Below are positions 1-7,017 of a stretch of DNA of 12,419 bases, piece after piece. The notes under the pieces were generated by a model. That model was not told the DNA's origin. It saw only the letters and a list, made by a program, of their open reading frames with translations, and ran no database searches. Source of the DNA: Selenomonadaceae bacterium (GTDB lineage: Bacteria > Bacillota > Negativicutes > Selenomonadales > Selenomonadaceae); the NCBI GenBank assembly GCA_016286075.1, contig JAEERZ010000035.1, positions 1 through 12,419 of the forward strand, written 5' to 3'. Numbering within the stretch: the first letter of the stretch is position 1; the number at the start of each line of letters is the position of its first letter. Made by a program: the position numbers and the translations under genes.

Positions 1-120
1 GAGCGGTGACGCGATCATCACGAGGCCGAAGCCCGTCGCGGACTGGAGAAACGCGGCGGCGAAGACGCAGGCGGCAGGCGCAAAATGCGCGGCAAAGGCG
101 GCGGGCGTCAAGTCAAGCAT
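1..120 (-). CDS. TauE/SafE-family membrane permease, N-terminal fragment
   Basis: This is the first 40 codons of a gene that runs off the left edge of the window. The start ATG (118-120) lies inside the end of thiD, an 8-base overlap, and a GGGAG motif sits about 7 bases upstream, which favours translational coupling to thiD. The peptide is hydrophobic and contains FLQSATGFGLVMIASPL near residues 24-40. A first membrane helix followed by an ATGFG motif and a small-residue/Pro pair is typical of the N-terminus of TauE/SafE (sulfite exporter-like) permeases. Family members export or import sulfite, sulfoacetate or other small organosulfur or carboxylate anions, but the substrate cannot be read from this fragment. 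Overlap with thiD might hint at a thiamin-related or sulfur-related substrate, which is inference only. Family assignment is moderately sure because only 40 residues are visible. Confidence 0.72.
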   Translation of the reverse strand, partial: MLDLTPAAFAAHFAPAACVFAAAFLQSATGFGLVMIASPL

Positions 121-955
121 TCGGCGCTCCCGTGAATTCACTTTGCAGCGCGAAGCCGTGATGCAAAGGCCCGCTGCCGTTCCCCAAGTCCAGCCCGGCG
201 GAGAGCGCTCCCGTCACATACGCTTTCGCACGGCGTACTGCCTCCGAAAGCTCCATGCCTTTGGCAAGGTTGGACGCGATGGCGGTGGACAGGGTGCATC
301 CCGTGCCGTGGGTGTTTTTTGTCTGAATGCGTTCGCCGGGGAAAACCTCGACGTCGTCCCGAGTGACGAGCACGTCGTCCGAACGCCCCATTGCGTGGCC
401 TCCCTTGGCGAGCACGGCAGCGCCGAGACGCGACATCACGCGCTGCGCCGCCTCTACGCGCGCTTCCAGCACATTGTATGCGTCCACGCTTTCCGGCGAA
501 CCGCCTGCGATATTGTCCAGCACGAAAAGTTCCGCCAGATTCGGCGTAATGACCTCCGCCAGCGGGAACAGCTCCGCCGCCAGCACGCCCGCCGCGTCCT
601 CGGAGAGAAGCCGAGAGCCGCTGGCGGCTACGATAACGGGATCGACAACGATATGCTTCGCGCCGTGCATAAAAAGTTTCTCCGCGATGACGCGAATCAG
701 GGGCGGCGAAGCAACCATGCCGACCTTCACCGCGTCGGGGCGGATGTCGTCGAAGACTGCGTCGATCTCATCCGCGAGGAACTCCGGCGGAACTTCGTGA
801 ATATTCGTCACGCCCATGGTGTTTTGCGCTGTCAGGGCCGTGACCGCGCTCATCGCGTACACGCCGTTGGAAAGCGCCGTCTTGATATCCGCCTGAATTC
901 CCGCGCCGCCGGAGGAATCGCTTCCGGCGATGGACAGCACCGAAGGCAGCCGCAT
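113..955 (-). CDS. thiD: Bifunctional hydroxymethylpyrimidine / phosphomethylpyrimidine kinase ThiD
   Basis: ThiD phosphorylates 4-amino-5-hydroxymethyl-2-methylpyrimidine (HMP) to HMP-P and then HMP-PP, the pyrimidine half of thiamin, in the cytosol. The 280-residue protein has the normal family length and a ribokinase-like fold. The N-terminal LSIAGSDSSGGAGIQADIKT (residues 7-26) is the ThiD signature. D23 and Q44 (in LTAQN) match the known HMP-contacting residues, VVDPV lies at 103-107, ITPNLAE at 136-142, and the anion-hole motif HGTGC ends in the catalytic cysteine C220. The ATG start at 955 follows an AAGGG ribosome-binding site. It lies 60 bases downstream of the AsmA-like gene and overlaps the permease gene, so it probably belongs to the same leftward transcript. 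No TPP riboswitch is visible in the 60-base gap, and no other thiamin gene is in view, so salvage of HMP is as plausible as de novo synthesis. Confidence 0.97.
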   Translation of the reverse strand: MRLPSVLSIAGSDSSGGAGIQADIKTALSNGVYAMSAVTALTAQNTMGVTNIHEVPPEFLADEIDAVFDDIRPDAVKVGMVASPPLIRVIAEKLFMHGAKHIVVDPVIVAASGSRLLSEDAAGVLAAELFPLAEVITPNLAELFVLDNIAGGSPESVDAYNVLEARVEAAQRVMSRLGAAVLAKGGHAMGRSDDVLVTRDDVEVFPGERIQTKNTHGTGCTLSTAIASNLAKGMELSEAVRRAKAYVTGALSAGLDLGNGSGPLHHGFALQSEFTGAPNA

Positions 956-1015
956 GTAAATCCCTTCTTCCTATTCAATGCTTCCTAACGGAAAATTTGC
1001 GAAAAATCGGTTGGG

Positions 1016-2536
1016 TCATTGGCCCAACGAATGGGTGGCTCCGTACTGGTCGGTCAGCTCCTTGGTATCCGGGTCGTAGGCAAGCAGCAGGTTGCCGTCG
1101 TTGTCCGTCAGGCGGATCGGGTGGAGCTTGAGCTTCCCGTCCGTGATGCTCAGCGCGTCCGTCGAGGCCGTCATCTTGCCGAAGTCGATCTTGACGTCGT
1201 AGAAATCCAGCTGCTTCCGCACGTTGTGAAACCGTCCGCTGATGGATTCGAACGGAATCCAGCGGTATTTCCCCCGACCGGAGACGAAATCGCCGCCGTA
1301 GGACGTTTTTTTCGCGTCGCCTTTGCAGTCTACGGCGATGTCAAGATCCACAAGGCAGCGAAGATTGTCTTTTGGCAGCGCCTTTTTTGCCCGCAGATTT
1401 TGGCCCTGCCCCTCGATATGGTAATATCGCGTATCAAGGTTGTACCAGCCCTCGGCAGCGAGTTTCCCGCCGTATACGTCCGCGTACACGTCCTTGAAGC
1501 GGAACAGCGCGTCTTCGTAATAGAGGTCGCCGTCCACGTTCGTGAAGTCCAGCGCGGGAATGCGGAGCCGGTCGAAATGGAGAGTTCCTTTCCCCACGGG
1601 CTGGCCGAGCTTGCCCTCGAAGTGCATCGCCAGCGAAAGCGGATCGTGGACGTCCATGCCGATGCCAAGCGACGAAGGATCCACCGCGTCCACAATCAGC
1701 GCAAGATTACAATGGGGAAACGTATCTCTGCAATCAATCTTCCCGTTCAGGAAAATGCCGCTGCCGATCATATCGCCGCCGAAGGGGCCGGTGGCGAGCT
1801 TCAGCGTAATGTCCTTCTTCGTATTGATGTCCGTCTGCAGGCGGACTGCCTCCAGCAAGTAATGGCGATGTTTGTAAAAGACCTCTACCCGGCAGTCGTT
1901 CAGGGAGAGTGTGAGATCCATCCGCTTGTTCTCGTGGTTGAAATTTTTCCAATCCTGCCGGAGTTTCTCCCGTTCTTTTCGCCGCTTCTCCTCTCCCTCG
2001 GCAATCATCTGTTCCTCGGTCTTATCCTCGTCGCGCCCTTTCAGCTTTGGCTTCTTCTTCTGGCGTTCGGAGGGCGCGGGCGTGTGGAGGAAGTCGATGC
2101 TCATATCGTCGTTCAGATGAATGGAAAGCGCCGCGCGGTTCAACGTCAGATTTTCCAGCGTCGCCGAAGAAAACTGCTGGGTCAGCGTGTCGAAAATATC
2201 CACGGTGAATTCGCCGTCGGGAATATAAAGAATCCGTCTTCCTTCCGGATCCTTCCACTCCAGCCCCTCGAAATAGACGTACCCAAATGGGGAAGCCACA
2301 ATGCTCTCCGCCGTGACCGAGCCGCGCATGAGCTCCTGATTCTCCATGGCCTTGTTGAAAAGCCATGCCGCGCTCTGGCTGTAAATTATCAATAGCAGCG
2401 CGAAGGCCACCAAAAGCCCCGGCACGATATAAAACACAGGATGGGTAAAAAAACTGCGCCGCAGCCAAGCCTTTTTGATGAGGGCGGGGCCGTCCTCAAA
2501 CGCCGTAGCTACCCACGTCTTCTCTTTTCGTTTCAT
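1016..2536 (-). CDS. AsmA/TamB-like envelope protein with N-terminal membrane anchor
   Basis: This 506-residue protein has an inside-positive N-terminus, one hydrophobic segment at about residues 35-59 (FYIVPGLLVAFALLLIIYS), and a long extracytoplasmic region. It contains beta-rich stretches of the AsmA/TamB kind, such as YADVYGGKLAAEGWYNL near residue 355, where short GKL-x-A-x-G strands repeat. A Lys/Glu-rich stretch at about 157-204 interrupts the beta region and could form a helix. AsmA-like proteins form inner-membrane-anchored lipid bridges that support phospholipid transport to an outer membrane. The role here is by family analogy, and the protein is shorter than typical AsmA or TamB. 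I chose the ATG at 2536, which overlaps the stop of the upstream gene by one base (TGATG) and has AGGA 5 bases upstream. The GTG at 2539 is too close to that ribosome-binding site. The protein argues for a diderm host. Confidence 0.72.
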   Translation of the reverse strand: MKRKEKTWVATAFEDGPALIKKAWLRRSFFTHPVFYIVPGLLVAFALLLIIYSQSAAWLFNKAMENQELMRGSVTAESIVASPFGYVYFEGLEWKDPEGRRILYIPDGEFTVDIFDTLTQQFSSATLENLTLNRAALSIHLNDDMSIDFLHTPAPSERQKKKPKLKGRDEDKTEEQMIAEGEEKRRKEREKLRQDWKNFNHENKRMDLTLSLNDCRVEVFYKHRHYLLEAVRLQTDINTKKDITLKLATGPFGGDMIGSGIFLNGKIDCRDTFPHCNLALIVDAVDPSSLGIGMDVHDPLSLAMHFEGKLGQPVGKGTLHFDRLRIPALDFTNVDGDLYYEDALFRFKDVYADVYGGKLAAEGWYNLDTRYYHIEGQGQNLRAKKALPKDNLRCLVDLDIAVDCKGDAKKTSYGGDFVSGRGKYRWIPFESISGRFHNVRKQLDFYDVKIDFGKMTASTDALSITDGKLKLHPIRLTDNDGNLLLAYDPDTKELTDQYGATHSLGQ

Positions 2537-3108
2537 CACATTCCTGTCATCGCCAGTACCTTTGCCTTGAACTCCTCAGCGGGAAGCTCCGAAAGGGAGC
2601 GTATCTTTTCGACCAGCGAAGCCTCTTCCGTGCGAACCACGGTTGTCGTGTCATCGCGCACTTTCTCGCGGATGGCCGCCTTCGCCCGCGCCCAGAAATC
2701 CGTCGGGTTCTCGACCGCCGCGCGCAGGACGCCCGCCTCGTCGCGGTCGACCGCTTTCTCGAAACCTTCCTCGATGAGACGCACCAGCTCGTCGTACAAA
2801 ATATCTTCGCGATACTCGATCGGCGTATAGTTCATCTTGTATTCGCCGTAGGAAAAGCCGTTGATCGCCGGGCGCACGTTGATCAGCTCGGCGTCCGTCG
2901 GACGTCCCGCGCATCCGATGAAATAACGCCGCTGAATGGTGAAGCGGTCATCCGGCTCCTCGCAGATATACAGCTCGATATGTACGTCTCCCACCGAGAC
3001 GCGGCCGATATGCGCCACCGTCAGATTGTCGTCGTTGGCCGACGTGACGATGATTCGTTTCATTTTACGGAAATCTTCTTCCGTAAACTCGTCCCAAAGT
3101 AATTGCAT
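2536..3108 (-). CDS. Conserved-looking hypothetical protein of 190 residues
   Basis: I do not recognise this protein. It is soluble, acidic, and has no signal peptide or membrane segment. Residues 16-95 look like a mixed alpha/beta domain with alternating beta strands (KRIIVTS, VGDVHIELYICEE, RRYFIGCAG). Residues 100-190 are helical and rich in Glu, Arg and Lys, ending LPAEEFKAKVLAMTGM. The ATG at 3108 is preceded by GGAAGGGAG at good spacing. The internal ATG at 3063 (MKRIIVTS) has no ribosome-binding site, so the longer form is preferred. Its stop is joined to the AsmA-like gene start by TGATG, so the two proteins are translationally coupled and may act together in the envelope, which is inference. 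It is the first gene of the leftward transcription unit. Confidence 0.8.
   Translation of the reverse strand: MQLLWDEFTEEDFRKMKRIIVTSANDDNLTVAHIGRVSVGDVHIELYICEEPDDRFTIQRRYFIGCAGRPTDAELINVRPAINGFSYGEYKMNYTPIEYREDILYDELVRLIEEGFEKAVDRDEAGVLRAAVENPTDFWARAKAAIREKVRDDTTTVVRTEEASLVEKIRSLSELPAEEFKAKVLAMTGM
3064..3087. repeat. Perfect 9-bp inverted repeat in the 5' coding region
   Basis: TTTACGGAA (3064-3072) and TTCCGTAAA (3079-3087) are perfect inverted copies separated by 6 bases. They lie in codons 8-15 of the 190-residue protein. The repeat could be an operator or a small mRNA hairpin close to the start codon, or simply chance within coding sequence. Confidence 0.5.
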
Positions 3109-3202
3109 TTGCGTCTGCTCCCTTCCGGCGGTCGCGCCCGCCGCAAAAATCTTATATATTTGGTATATTCAACATCGCCCGCGAATTTCCTGCCGCAAAT
3201 TT

Positions 3203-3229
3203 ATTAGATTGGTTTTTTCTTCTTGTCAA
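3203..3229 (-). promoter_or_regulatory. Candidate sigma-70 promoter for the leftward operon
   Basis: On the minus strand, TTGACA (3229-3224) is followed after 15 bases by TCTAAT (3208-3203). The -35 box is perfect and the -10 box matches 5 of 6, but the spacer is short. It would start a leader of roughly 90 bases in front of the ATG at 3108. Confidence 0.35.
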
Positions 3230-3280
3230 AAAGTTTTGCTCATGATTGTACGATTGTTTTTATTTTCTGTCGTGTAAATA

Positions 3281-3315
3281 AATCAAAGGGGAGGGCAAAG
3301 CCCGCCCCTTTGATT
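3281..3315. terminator. Strong stem-loop with 16-bp arms, terminator-like
   Basis: The arms 3281-3296 (AATCAAAGGGGAGGGC) and 3300-3315 pair over 16 positions with a single A/G mismatch around an AAA loop. Read leftward, the stem is followed by the T-rich TATTTACACG; read rightward there is no T tract. It therefore looks like a terminator for minus-strand transcription entering from the right. It is odd because it lies between two divergently oriented genes, where no annotated gene ends. Confidence 0.55.
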
Positions 3316-3370
3316 CTTGTACAATAATTAAGTCTTTCGCAAAAAATATAAACCAAAAATAGGAATGATA

Positions 3371-3410
3371 AAAACGAGCGTTTTCGAGTAGCAGGAAACG
3401 CGCGTTTTTT
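3371..3410. terminator. Bidirectional intrinsic terminator-like hairpin
   Basis: The left arm 3371-3383 (AAAACGAGCGTTT) pairs with 3396-3408 over 13 positions with one mismatch, around a 12-base loop. A run of six T closes the right side, and the left arm reads as a run of T on the minus strand, so it could stop transcription in either direction. No protein gene ends nearby, which suggests an unannotated short transcript in this intergenic region. Confidence 0.6.
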
Positions 3411-3572
3411 CGCGAATATAAAATATTGCGCGGCGGACTCGGCGACGCCGTATGTCTTCCCGCAGGGGGCGAGCGCACCATCCTTTCGCCGCCTATGCCC
3501 GTGAAGTATGTAAAATCGCCGTTCCTGCATGAGCGCGTAAGTATATAAATGATGGCGTGCGCCGCTGTTTTA
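3411..3572. other. Intergenic stretch with a GC-rich, structure-prone patch
   Basis: Between the hairpin ending at 3410 and the FIST kinase promoter candidate there is no convincing protein gene. Bases about 3429-3502 are much more GC-rich than the flanking AT-rich DNA. They contain the tight inverted pair CGGCG-A-CGCCG (3440-3450) and GCGGCG/CGCCGC arms spanning the patch. On the minus strand a TATACT box (3545-3540) lies just upstream of the patch and the terminator-like hairpin just downstream, the layout expected of a small structured RNA of roughly 160 bases. I could not match it to any riboswitch or housekeeping RNA I know. Short open frames here show no ribosome-binding site or protein-like composition. 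Confidence 0.3.
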
Positions 3573-3581
3573 TGGTACAAT
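3573..3581 (+). promoter_or_regulatory. Candidate extended -10 promoter of the FIST kinase gene
   Basis: TGGTACAAT is an extended -10 element (TG-N-TACAAT, 5 of 6 to TATAAT) 50 bases upstream of the ATG at 3631. No good -35 box lies at 16-18 bases, which is common for extended -10 promoters. Confidence 0.4.
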
Positions 3582-3630
3582 CAGACCGTAAGAAGAAGTT
3601 CATAAACATTCGATGGGATTGTGATTTCCT

Positions 3631-6600
3631 ATGCTTCAAAGAACGCTGATTACAAATAACGTCGACCAGCTTTCCGCCTATATTGAGGAGATCAAGGCGT
3701 TGCCCGAGTACAAGTGCAAGGGGGACAAGCTGCTCCTTTTCAGCAGTCCGGACGCCGACAGCGGGACGCTGCGGGAGCGGGTCGCGGCGGTGCGGCGCGC
3801 CTTGCCGGAGGCGAAAATCGTCGGCATGACCACGCACAAGAACGAGGCCGAGAACGGTTTCGCGCTGGAGGGCGAGGATTATTCGTTCCTCCTGATGGAG
3901 CGTGCGAAGGCGGAGCTTCTCTATTACGACTGCCGCGAGATTTCCGCGCAGGAGGCGGGGAAACGGTTTGACCGCGAGCTTCGCGGGATGAAAGATGTGG
4001 CGGCGGTGCTGCTGTTCACGGCGGGCGTGGAGCGTGAGATCGACCAGTTCTTGACCGCGCTGCTGAACGACGACGGCGGCTATGAAGTCCCAATCTTAGG
4101 CGCGCAGTCCGGCGCGAAGCATCCGTATCTTTGCGGCAGTTTCAAGGACGGCGAGCCGGACGACCGGGGCATTGCCGCGCTGGTGCTATACGGGCGCGGC
4201 CTTTCCGTTTGCTATAATTACGATATGGGATGGACGCCCATCGGCAAGGAAATGAAGATTACCGGGACGGACGGGCGGACCCGCGTCACTTCCATCGACA
4301 GCCGCACGCCCATTGACATTTACCGGGAATATTTGGGCGTCGAGCCGGACGAATATTTCATCGAGAATGTGCGGGAATTCCCGTTTATCACCCGCCGGGG
4401 AGAGCATTTGGTAGTCCGCACGCCCTCGGGATATGACGAGCAGGGGGGCATTTCGTTCATCGCGCGGGTCAACGAGGGCGACTTGGTGAAGCTTTCCTAC
4501 GGAAATCCGCGACGTCTGCTGGAAAAGACGCGGCTCTATGCCGAGAATATGCGTGCGTTCGGGCCGCAGGCGCTGTTCCTCATCGTCTGCGAGAACCGCG
4601 TGCGCTTTTTGGCGGAGCAGGCTATTTCCGATGTGACCGCTTACCGCGCGGTGATGCCGCAGTCCTCGTGGATGCGGGGCTATACCGCCGTCATGTTGGA
4701 CGGGAAGGGCGGCGGCGTCGTCAATGCCGCCATCGTGTCCGTCGGCCTGCGGGAAGGAGCGGCGCGCCGGGAGAACCACGCACGGCGAGAGGCGCTTCCC
4801 GTCGAGACGCAGAGCGCCGGGGCAATCCCCCGCGAGCGGCGGCTGGCGATGTTCCTCGAGAAGACCACGAAAGAGCTGGAAGATATGGCGGTGGAGGCGA
4901 ACGCCGCCAATCGTGCGAAGTCCGAGTTCCTTTCGATGATGTCCCATGAGATTCGCACGCCGATCAACGCCGTGCTTGGCATGAATGAGATGATTCTCCG
5001 CGAATGCGACGACGAGAGCGTGCTGACTTACGCGGAAAACGCCCATGCGGCGGGGCTTTCGCTGCTCGGCATCATCAACGAGATCCTCGATTTCTCGAAA
5101 ATCGAGGCGGGCAAGATGGAGATCGTGCCGCAGGAATACGAGCTGGCGTCCCTCATCAGCGACCTCGTGAACCTGATTCGCATGAAGGCGGAAGAACGCG
5201 GCCTTTCCCTGTACGTCAAAGCCGCGCCAGATATACCGTCCAAGCTCGTTGGCGACGAACTGCGCGTCAAGCAGATTATCACGAATCTGCTGACGAACGC
5301 GATCAAATATACGGAGAAGGGCTCGGTGACGCTGAACGTCGACTGCCGCAAGACGTCCGAGGAGGAAATCCTGCTGGACGTGTCCGTGGAGGATACGGGC
5401 GTCGGCATCAGGGAGGAAAACATCCACAAGCTGTTCCAGGCCTTTGACCGCATCGACCTGGAGCGCACGAAGAAGATCGAGGGGACGGGCCTCGGCATCA
5501 ACATCACCCAGCGGCTTTTGAAGCTGATGGGAAGCTCCCTCGAAGTGAAGAGTACCTTCGGCGAGGGCTCCACCTTCTCCTTCGCGTTGCCGCAGAAAGT
5601 GACCGAATGGAGAGGCATCGGCGATCTCGGCAAGGCGCTGAAAAAGGTCAGCGACAAGCGGGCGAAGCGCAAGACCCGGTTCACCGCGCCGAACGTGCGA
5701 ATCCTCGTAGTGGACGACGCGCCGATGAACCTCGCCGTCATCGCCGGACTCCTGAAACGTACGAAAATCCAAGTGGATACCGCCGAGAGCGGCGAGGAGT
5801 GCATTGAGAAATTCGCGGTCAGGGCTTACGATCTCGTGTTCCTCGATCATCGGATGCCGGGCATGGACGGCCCGGAAACGCTGGGACAGCTCAAACGGCG
5901 GTTCCCTGCGAAGCTGGCCGAGACGCCGATCATCTCGCTGACCGCCAACGCCATGTCCGGCGCGCGGGAAGAGTATATCGCGCTGGGCTTTTGGGATTAC
6001 CTGTCGAAGCCCGTCATGGTGGACGAGCTGGAAGCGATGCTGCTGCGCGCGCTGCCGCCGGAAAAGATTGTCACGGCGGACGCGGACGAGGAAAAAGCGG
6101 CGACGGAAGCGCAGTTGCCCGTATGGCTCGTCTCGGACGCCCGTTTTGATACGGAGAAGGGCGTGATGTTCTGCGGCGGCAGCGACGAATATCTGGAGAC
6201 CCTTTCGCTGTTCGGGCGGTCCATCAAATTTCAGGCCGCCGAGATCGAGCGTTTGTGGAAAGAGAAGGATTACGACGCATATACGATCAAGGTGCATTCG
6301 CTGAAAAGCATGGCGAAGGCCGTCGGAGTGATGAAGCTTAGCCGGATGGCGGCAAGGCTGGAGGCGGCGGGGAAGGACGGCGATGCGGACGCCATCGAAA
6401 AGGGGACGAACGCTCTGCTTGCGCTGTACCGCAGCCTTTCCGAACCGCTGGCGCGGCTGAATGAGACGGAAGCCGCGCAGCCCGCGGCGCCGAAGGCCGA
6501 CGTGGTGACGACGAAGCGGCACACGGTCCTTCTTGTCGACGATGACGACGATTTCCTCGCGCTCACGAGCCGCTGGCTGAAAAAGGATTACGCGGTCACG

Positions 6601-6876
6601 GCGGTCAATTCCGGCAAGAAGGCGCTGGCGGCGCTGGAGAAAGAAGTGCCGGAGCTGCTGCTGCTGGACTACGAGATGCCGGAGATGAACGGAGCGGAGG
6701 TGCTGCGCCAGATCCGCGCCAATCCGAAGCTGAAAGATCTCGCCGTGGTATTCCTGACCGGCACCGACGACAAGGAAAACGTGCGAAAAGCCGAAAGCCT
6801 GCACCCGGAAGGATTCTTGCTGAAGACGATGGGCAAGGCGGGGCTCTTGATGGGTATCGCCGCGTTCTTTGACTGA
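3631..6876 (+). CDS. FIST-domain hybrid histidine kinase (FIST_N-FIST_C-HisKA-HATPase-REC-Hpt-REC)
   Basis: This 1081-residue cytosolic sensor kinase has no signal peptide or membrane segment. Residues about 30-195 are FIST_N (AKIVGMTTH near 61) and about 200-375 are FIST_C (GWTPIGKEMKITG at 200-212). FIST domains are proposed sensors of small ligands such as amino acids. A helix (about 405-430) leads to HisKA with H439 in SMMSHEIRTP. HATPase has N552/N556 in the N-box, D588 in VEDTGVGI and GTGLGI at 618-623. REC1 has D695/D696, phospho-acceptor D739 in LDHRMPG and K793. The Hpt domain has H889 in KVHSLKSMA. REC2 has D970/D971, acceptor D1013 in LLDYEMP, T1043 and K1065. All relay residues are intact, so the protein could run H439 to D739 to H889 to D1013 alone. 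No DNA-binding or enzymatic output is attached. The start is fixed by an in-frame stop at 3622; the ribosome-binding site is weak (GGGA, about 12 bases upstream). Confidence 0.95.
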   Translation: MLQRTLITNNVDQLSAYIEEIKALPEYKCKGDKLLLFSSPDADSGTLRERVAAVRRALPEAKIVGMTTHKNEAENGFALEGEDYSFLLMERAKAELLYYDCREISAQEAGKRFDRELRGMKDVAAVLLFTAGVEREIDQFLTALLNDDGGYEVPILGAQSGAKHPYLCGSFKDGEPDDRGIAALVLYGRGLSVCYNYDMGWTPIGKEMKITGTDGRTRVTSIDSRTPIDIYREYLGVEPDEYFIENVREFPFITRRGEHLVVRTPSGYDEQGGISFIARVNEGDLVKLSYGNPRRLLEKTRLYAENMRAFGPQALFLIVCENRVRFLAEQAISDVTAYRAVMPQSSWMRGYTAVMLDGKGGGVVNAAIVSVGLREGAARRENHARREALPVETQSAGAIPRERRLAMFLEKTTKELEDMAVEANAANRAKSEFLSMMSHEIRTPINAVLGMNEMILRECDDESVLTYAENAHAAGLSLLGIINEILDFSKIEAGKMEIVPQEYELASLISDLVNLIRMKAEERGLSLYVKAAPDIPSKLVGDELRVKQIITNLLTNAIKYTEKGSVTLNVDCRKTSEEEILLDVSVEDTGVGIREENIHKLFQAFDRIDLERTKKIEGTGLGINITQRLLKLMGSSLEVKSTFGEGSTFSFALPQKVTEWRGIGDLGKALKKVSDKRAKRKTRFTAPNVRILVVDDAPMNLAVIAGLLKRTKIQVDTAESGEECIEKFAVRAYDLVFLDHRMPGMDGPETLGQLKRRFPAKLAETPIISLTANAMSGAREEYIALGFWDYLSKPVMVDELEAMLLRALPPEKIVTADADEEKAATEAQLPVWLVSDARFDTEKGVMFCGGSDEYLETLSLFGRSIKFQAAEIERLWKEKDYDAYTIKVHSLKSMAKAVGVMKLSRMAARLEAAGKDGDADAIEKGTNALLALYRSLSEPLARLNETEAAQPAAPKADVVTTKRHTVLLVDDDDDFLALTSRWLKKDYAVTAVNSGKKALAALEKEVPELLLLDYEMPEMNGAEVLRQIRANPKLKDLAVVFLTGTDDKENVRKAESLHPEGFLLKTMGKAGLLMGIAAFFD

Positions 6877-6910
6877 TTCATGAGACGGCTTTTGCGCCGG
6901 GCATAAAAAA

Positions 6911-6990
6911 GCAACCGCGTAGGAATTACTGAATAAGTCAAGTCGTGACTCTGCCGGACTTATTCAGTGATTCCTTAGAGAAGCGGTTGC
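6911..6990 (-). terminator. Intrinsic terminator of the leftward REC operon, interrupted by a palindromic insert
   Basis: Outer arms GCAACCGC (6911-6918) and GCGGTTGC (6983-6990) are perfect inverted repeats. On the minus strand the stem is followed by TTTTTT (6910-6905), a classical terminator for the response-regulator gene ending at 7018. The loop is unusually large (64 bases) because it holds a second palindrome. Removing that palindrome leaves an 8-bp stem with an 8-base loop. Confidence 0.65.
6922..6975. mobile_element. Candidate MITE-like palindromic element (about 54 bp, TA flanks)
   Basis: GGAATTACTGAATAAGTC (6922-6939) and its near-perfect inverted copy (6957-6974, one substitution) flank a 17-base centre. 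TA dinucleotides sit at 6920-6921 and 6976-6977, consistent with a TA target duplication of the kind made by IS630/Tc1-mariner-type transposases. The insertion would lie in the loop of an otherwise ordinary terminator. It contains no gene. It could instead be an extended terminator stem; copies elsewhere in the genome would decide. Confidence 0.45.
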
Positions 6991-7014
6991 GAAATAGCGA
7001 TATTTTCGCGTTTT
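6989..7014 (+). terminator. Small rightward hairpin with T run
   Basis: GCGAAATA (6989-6996) pairs with TATTTTCGC (7001-7009) with one bulged base and a GCGA loop, followed by GTTTT. It could terminate rightward transcription from the FIST kinase gene. It overlaps the last bases of the larger hairpin. Confidence 0.4.
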
Positions 7015-7017
7015 AGT

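Noticed and set aside
1019..2395. Plus-strand open frame of 458 codons opposite the AsmA-like gene
   Set aside because: The minus-strand gene has a membrane anchor, beta-repeat sequence and a coupled start. The plus-strand frame has none of these.
3411..3535. c-di-GMP, cobalamin, fluoride or SRP/6S RNA identity for the GC-rich intergenic patch
   Set aside because: I compared the remembered consensus cores of these RNAs by eye. None fits: for example, there is no GAAA hairpin in a GGCAAACC context, no B12 box and no SRP core.
3240..3580. Two overlapping minus-strand frames of about 100 codons in the intergenic region
   Set aside because: They run through both hairpins, lack ribosome-binding sites and have no protein-like pattern.
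4186..6804. Very long minus-strand open frame (872 codons) opposite the FIST kinase
   Set aside because: It is antisense to an unambiguous multidomain kinase. Its translation is rich in Arg, His and Gln with no domain, as expected from a GC-biased third position.
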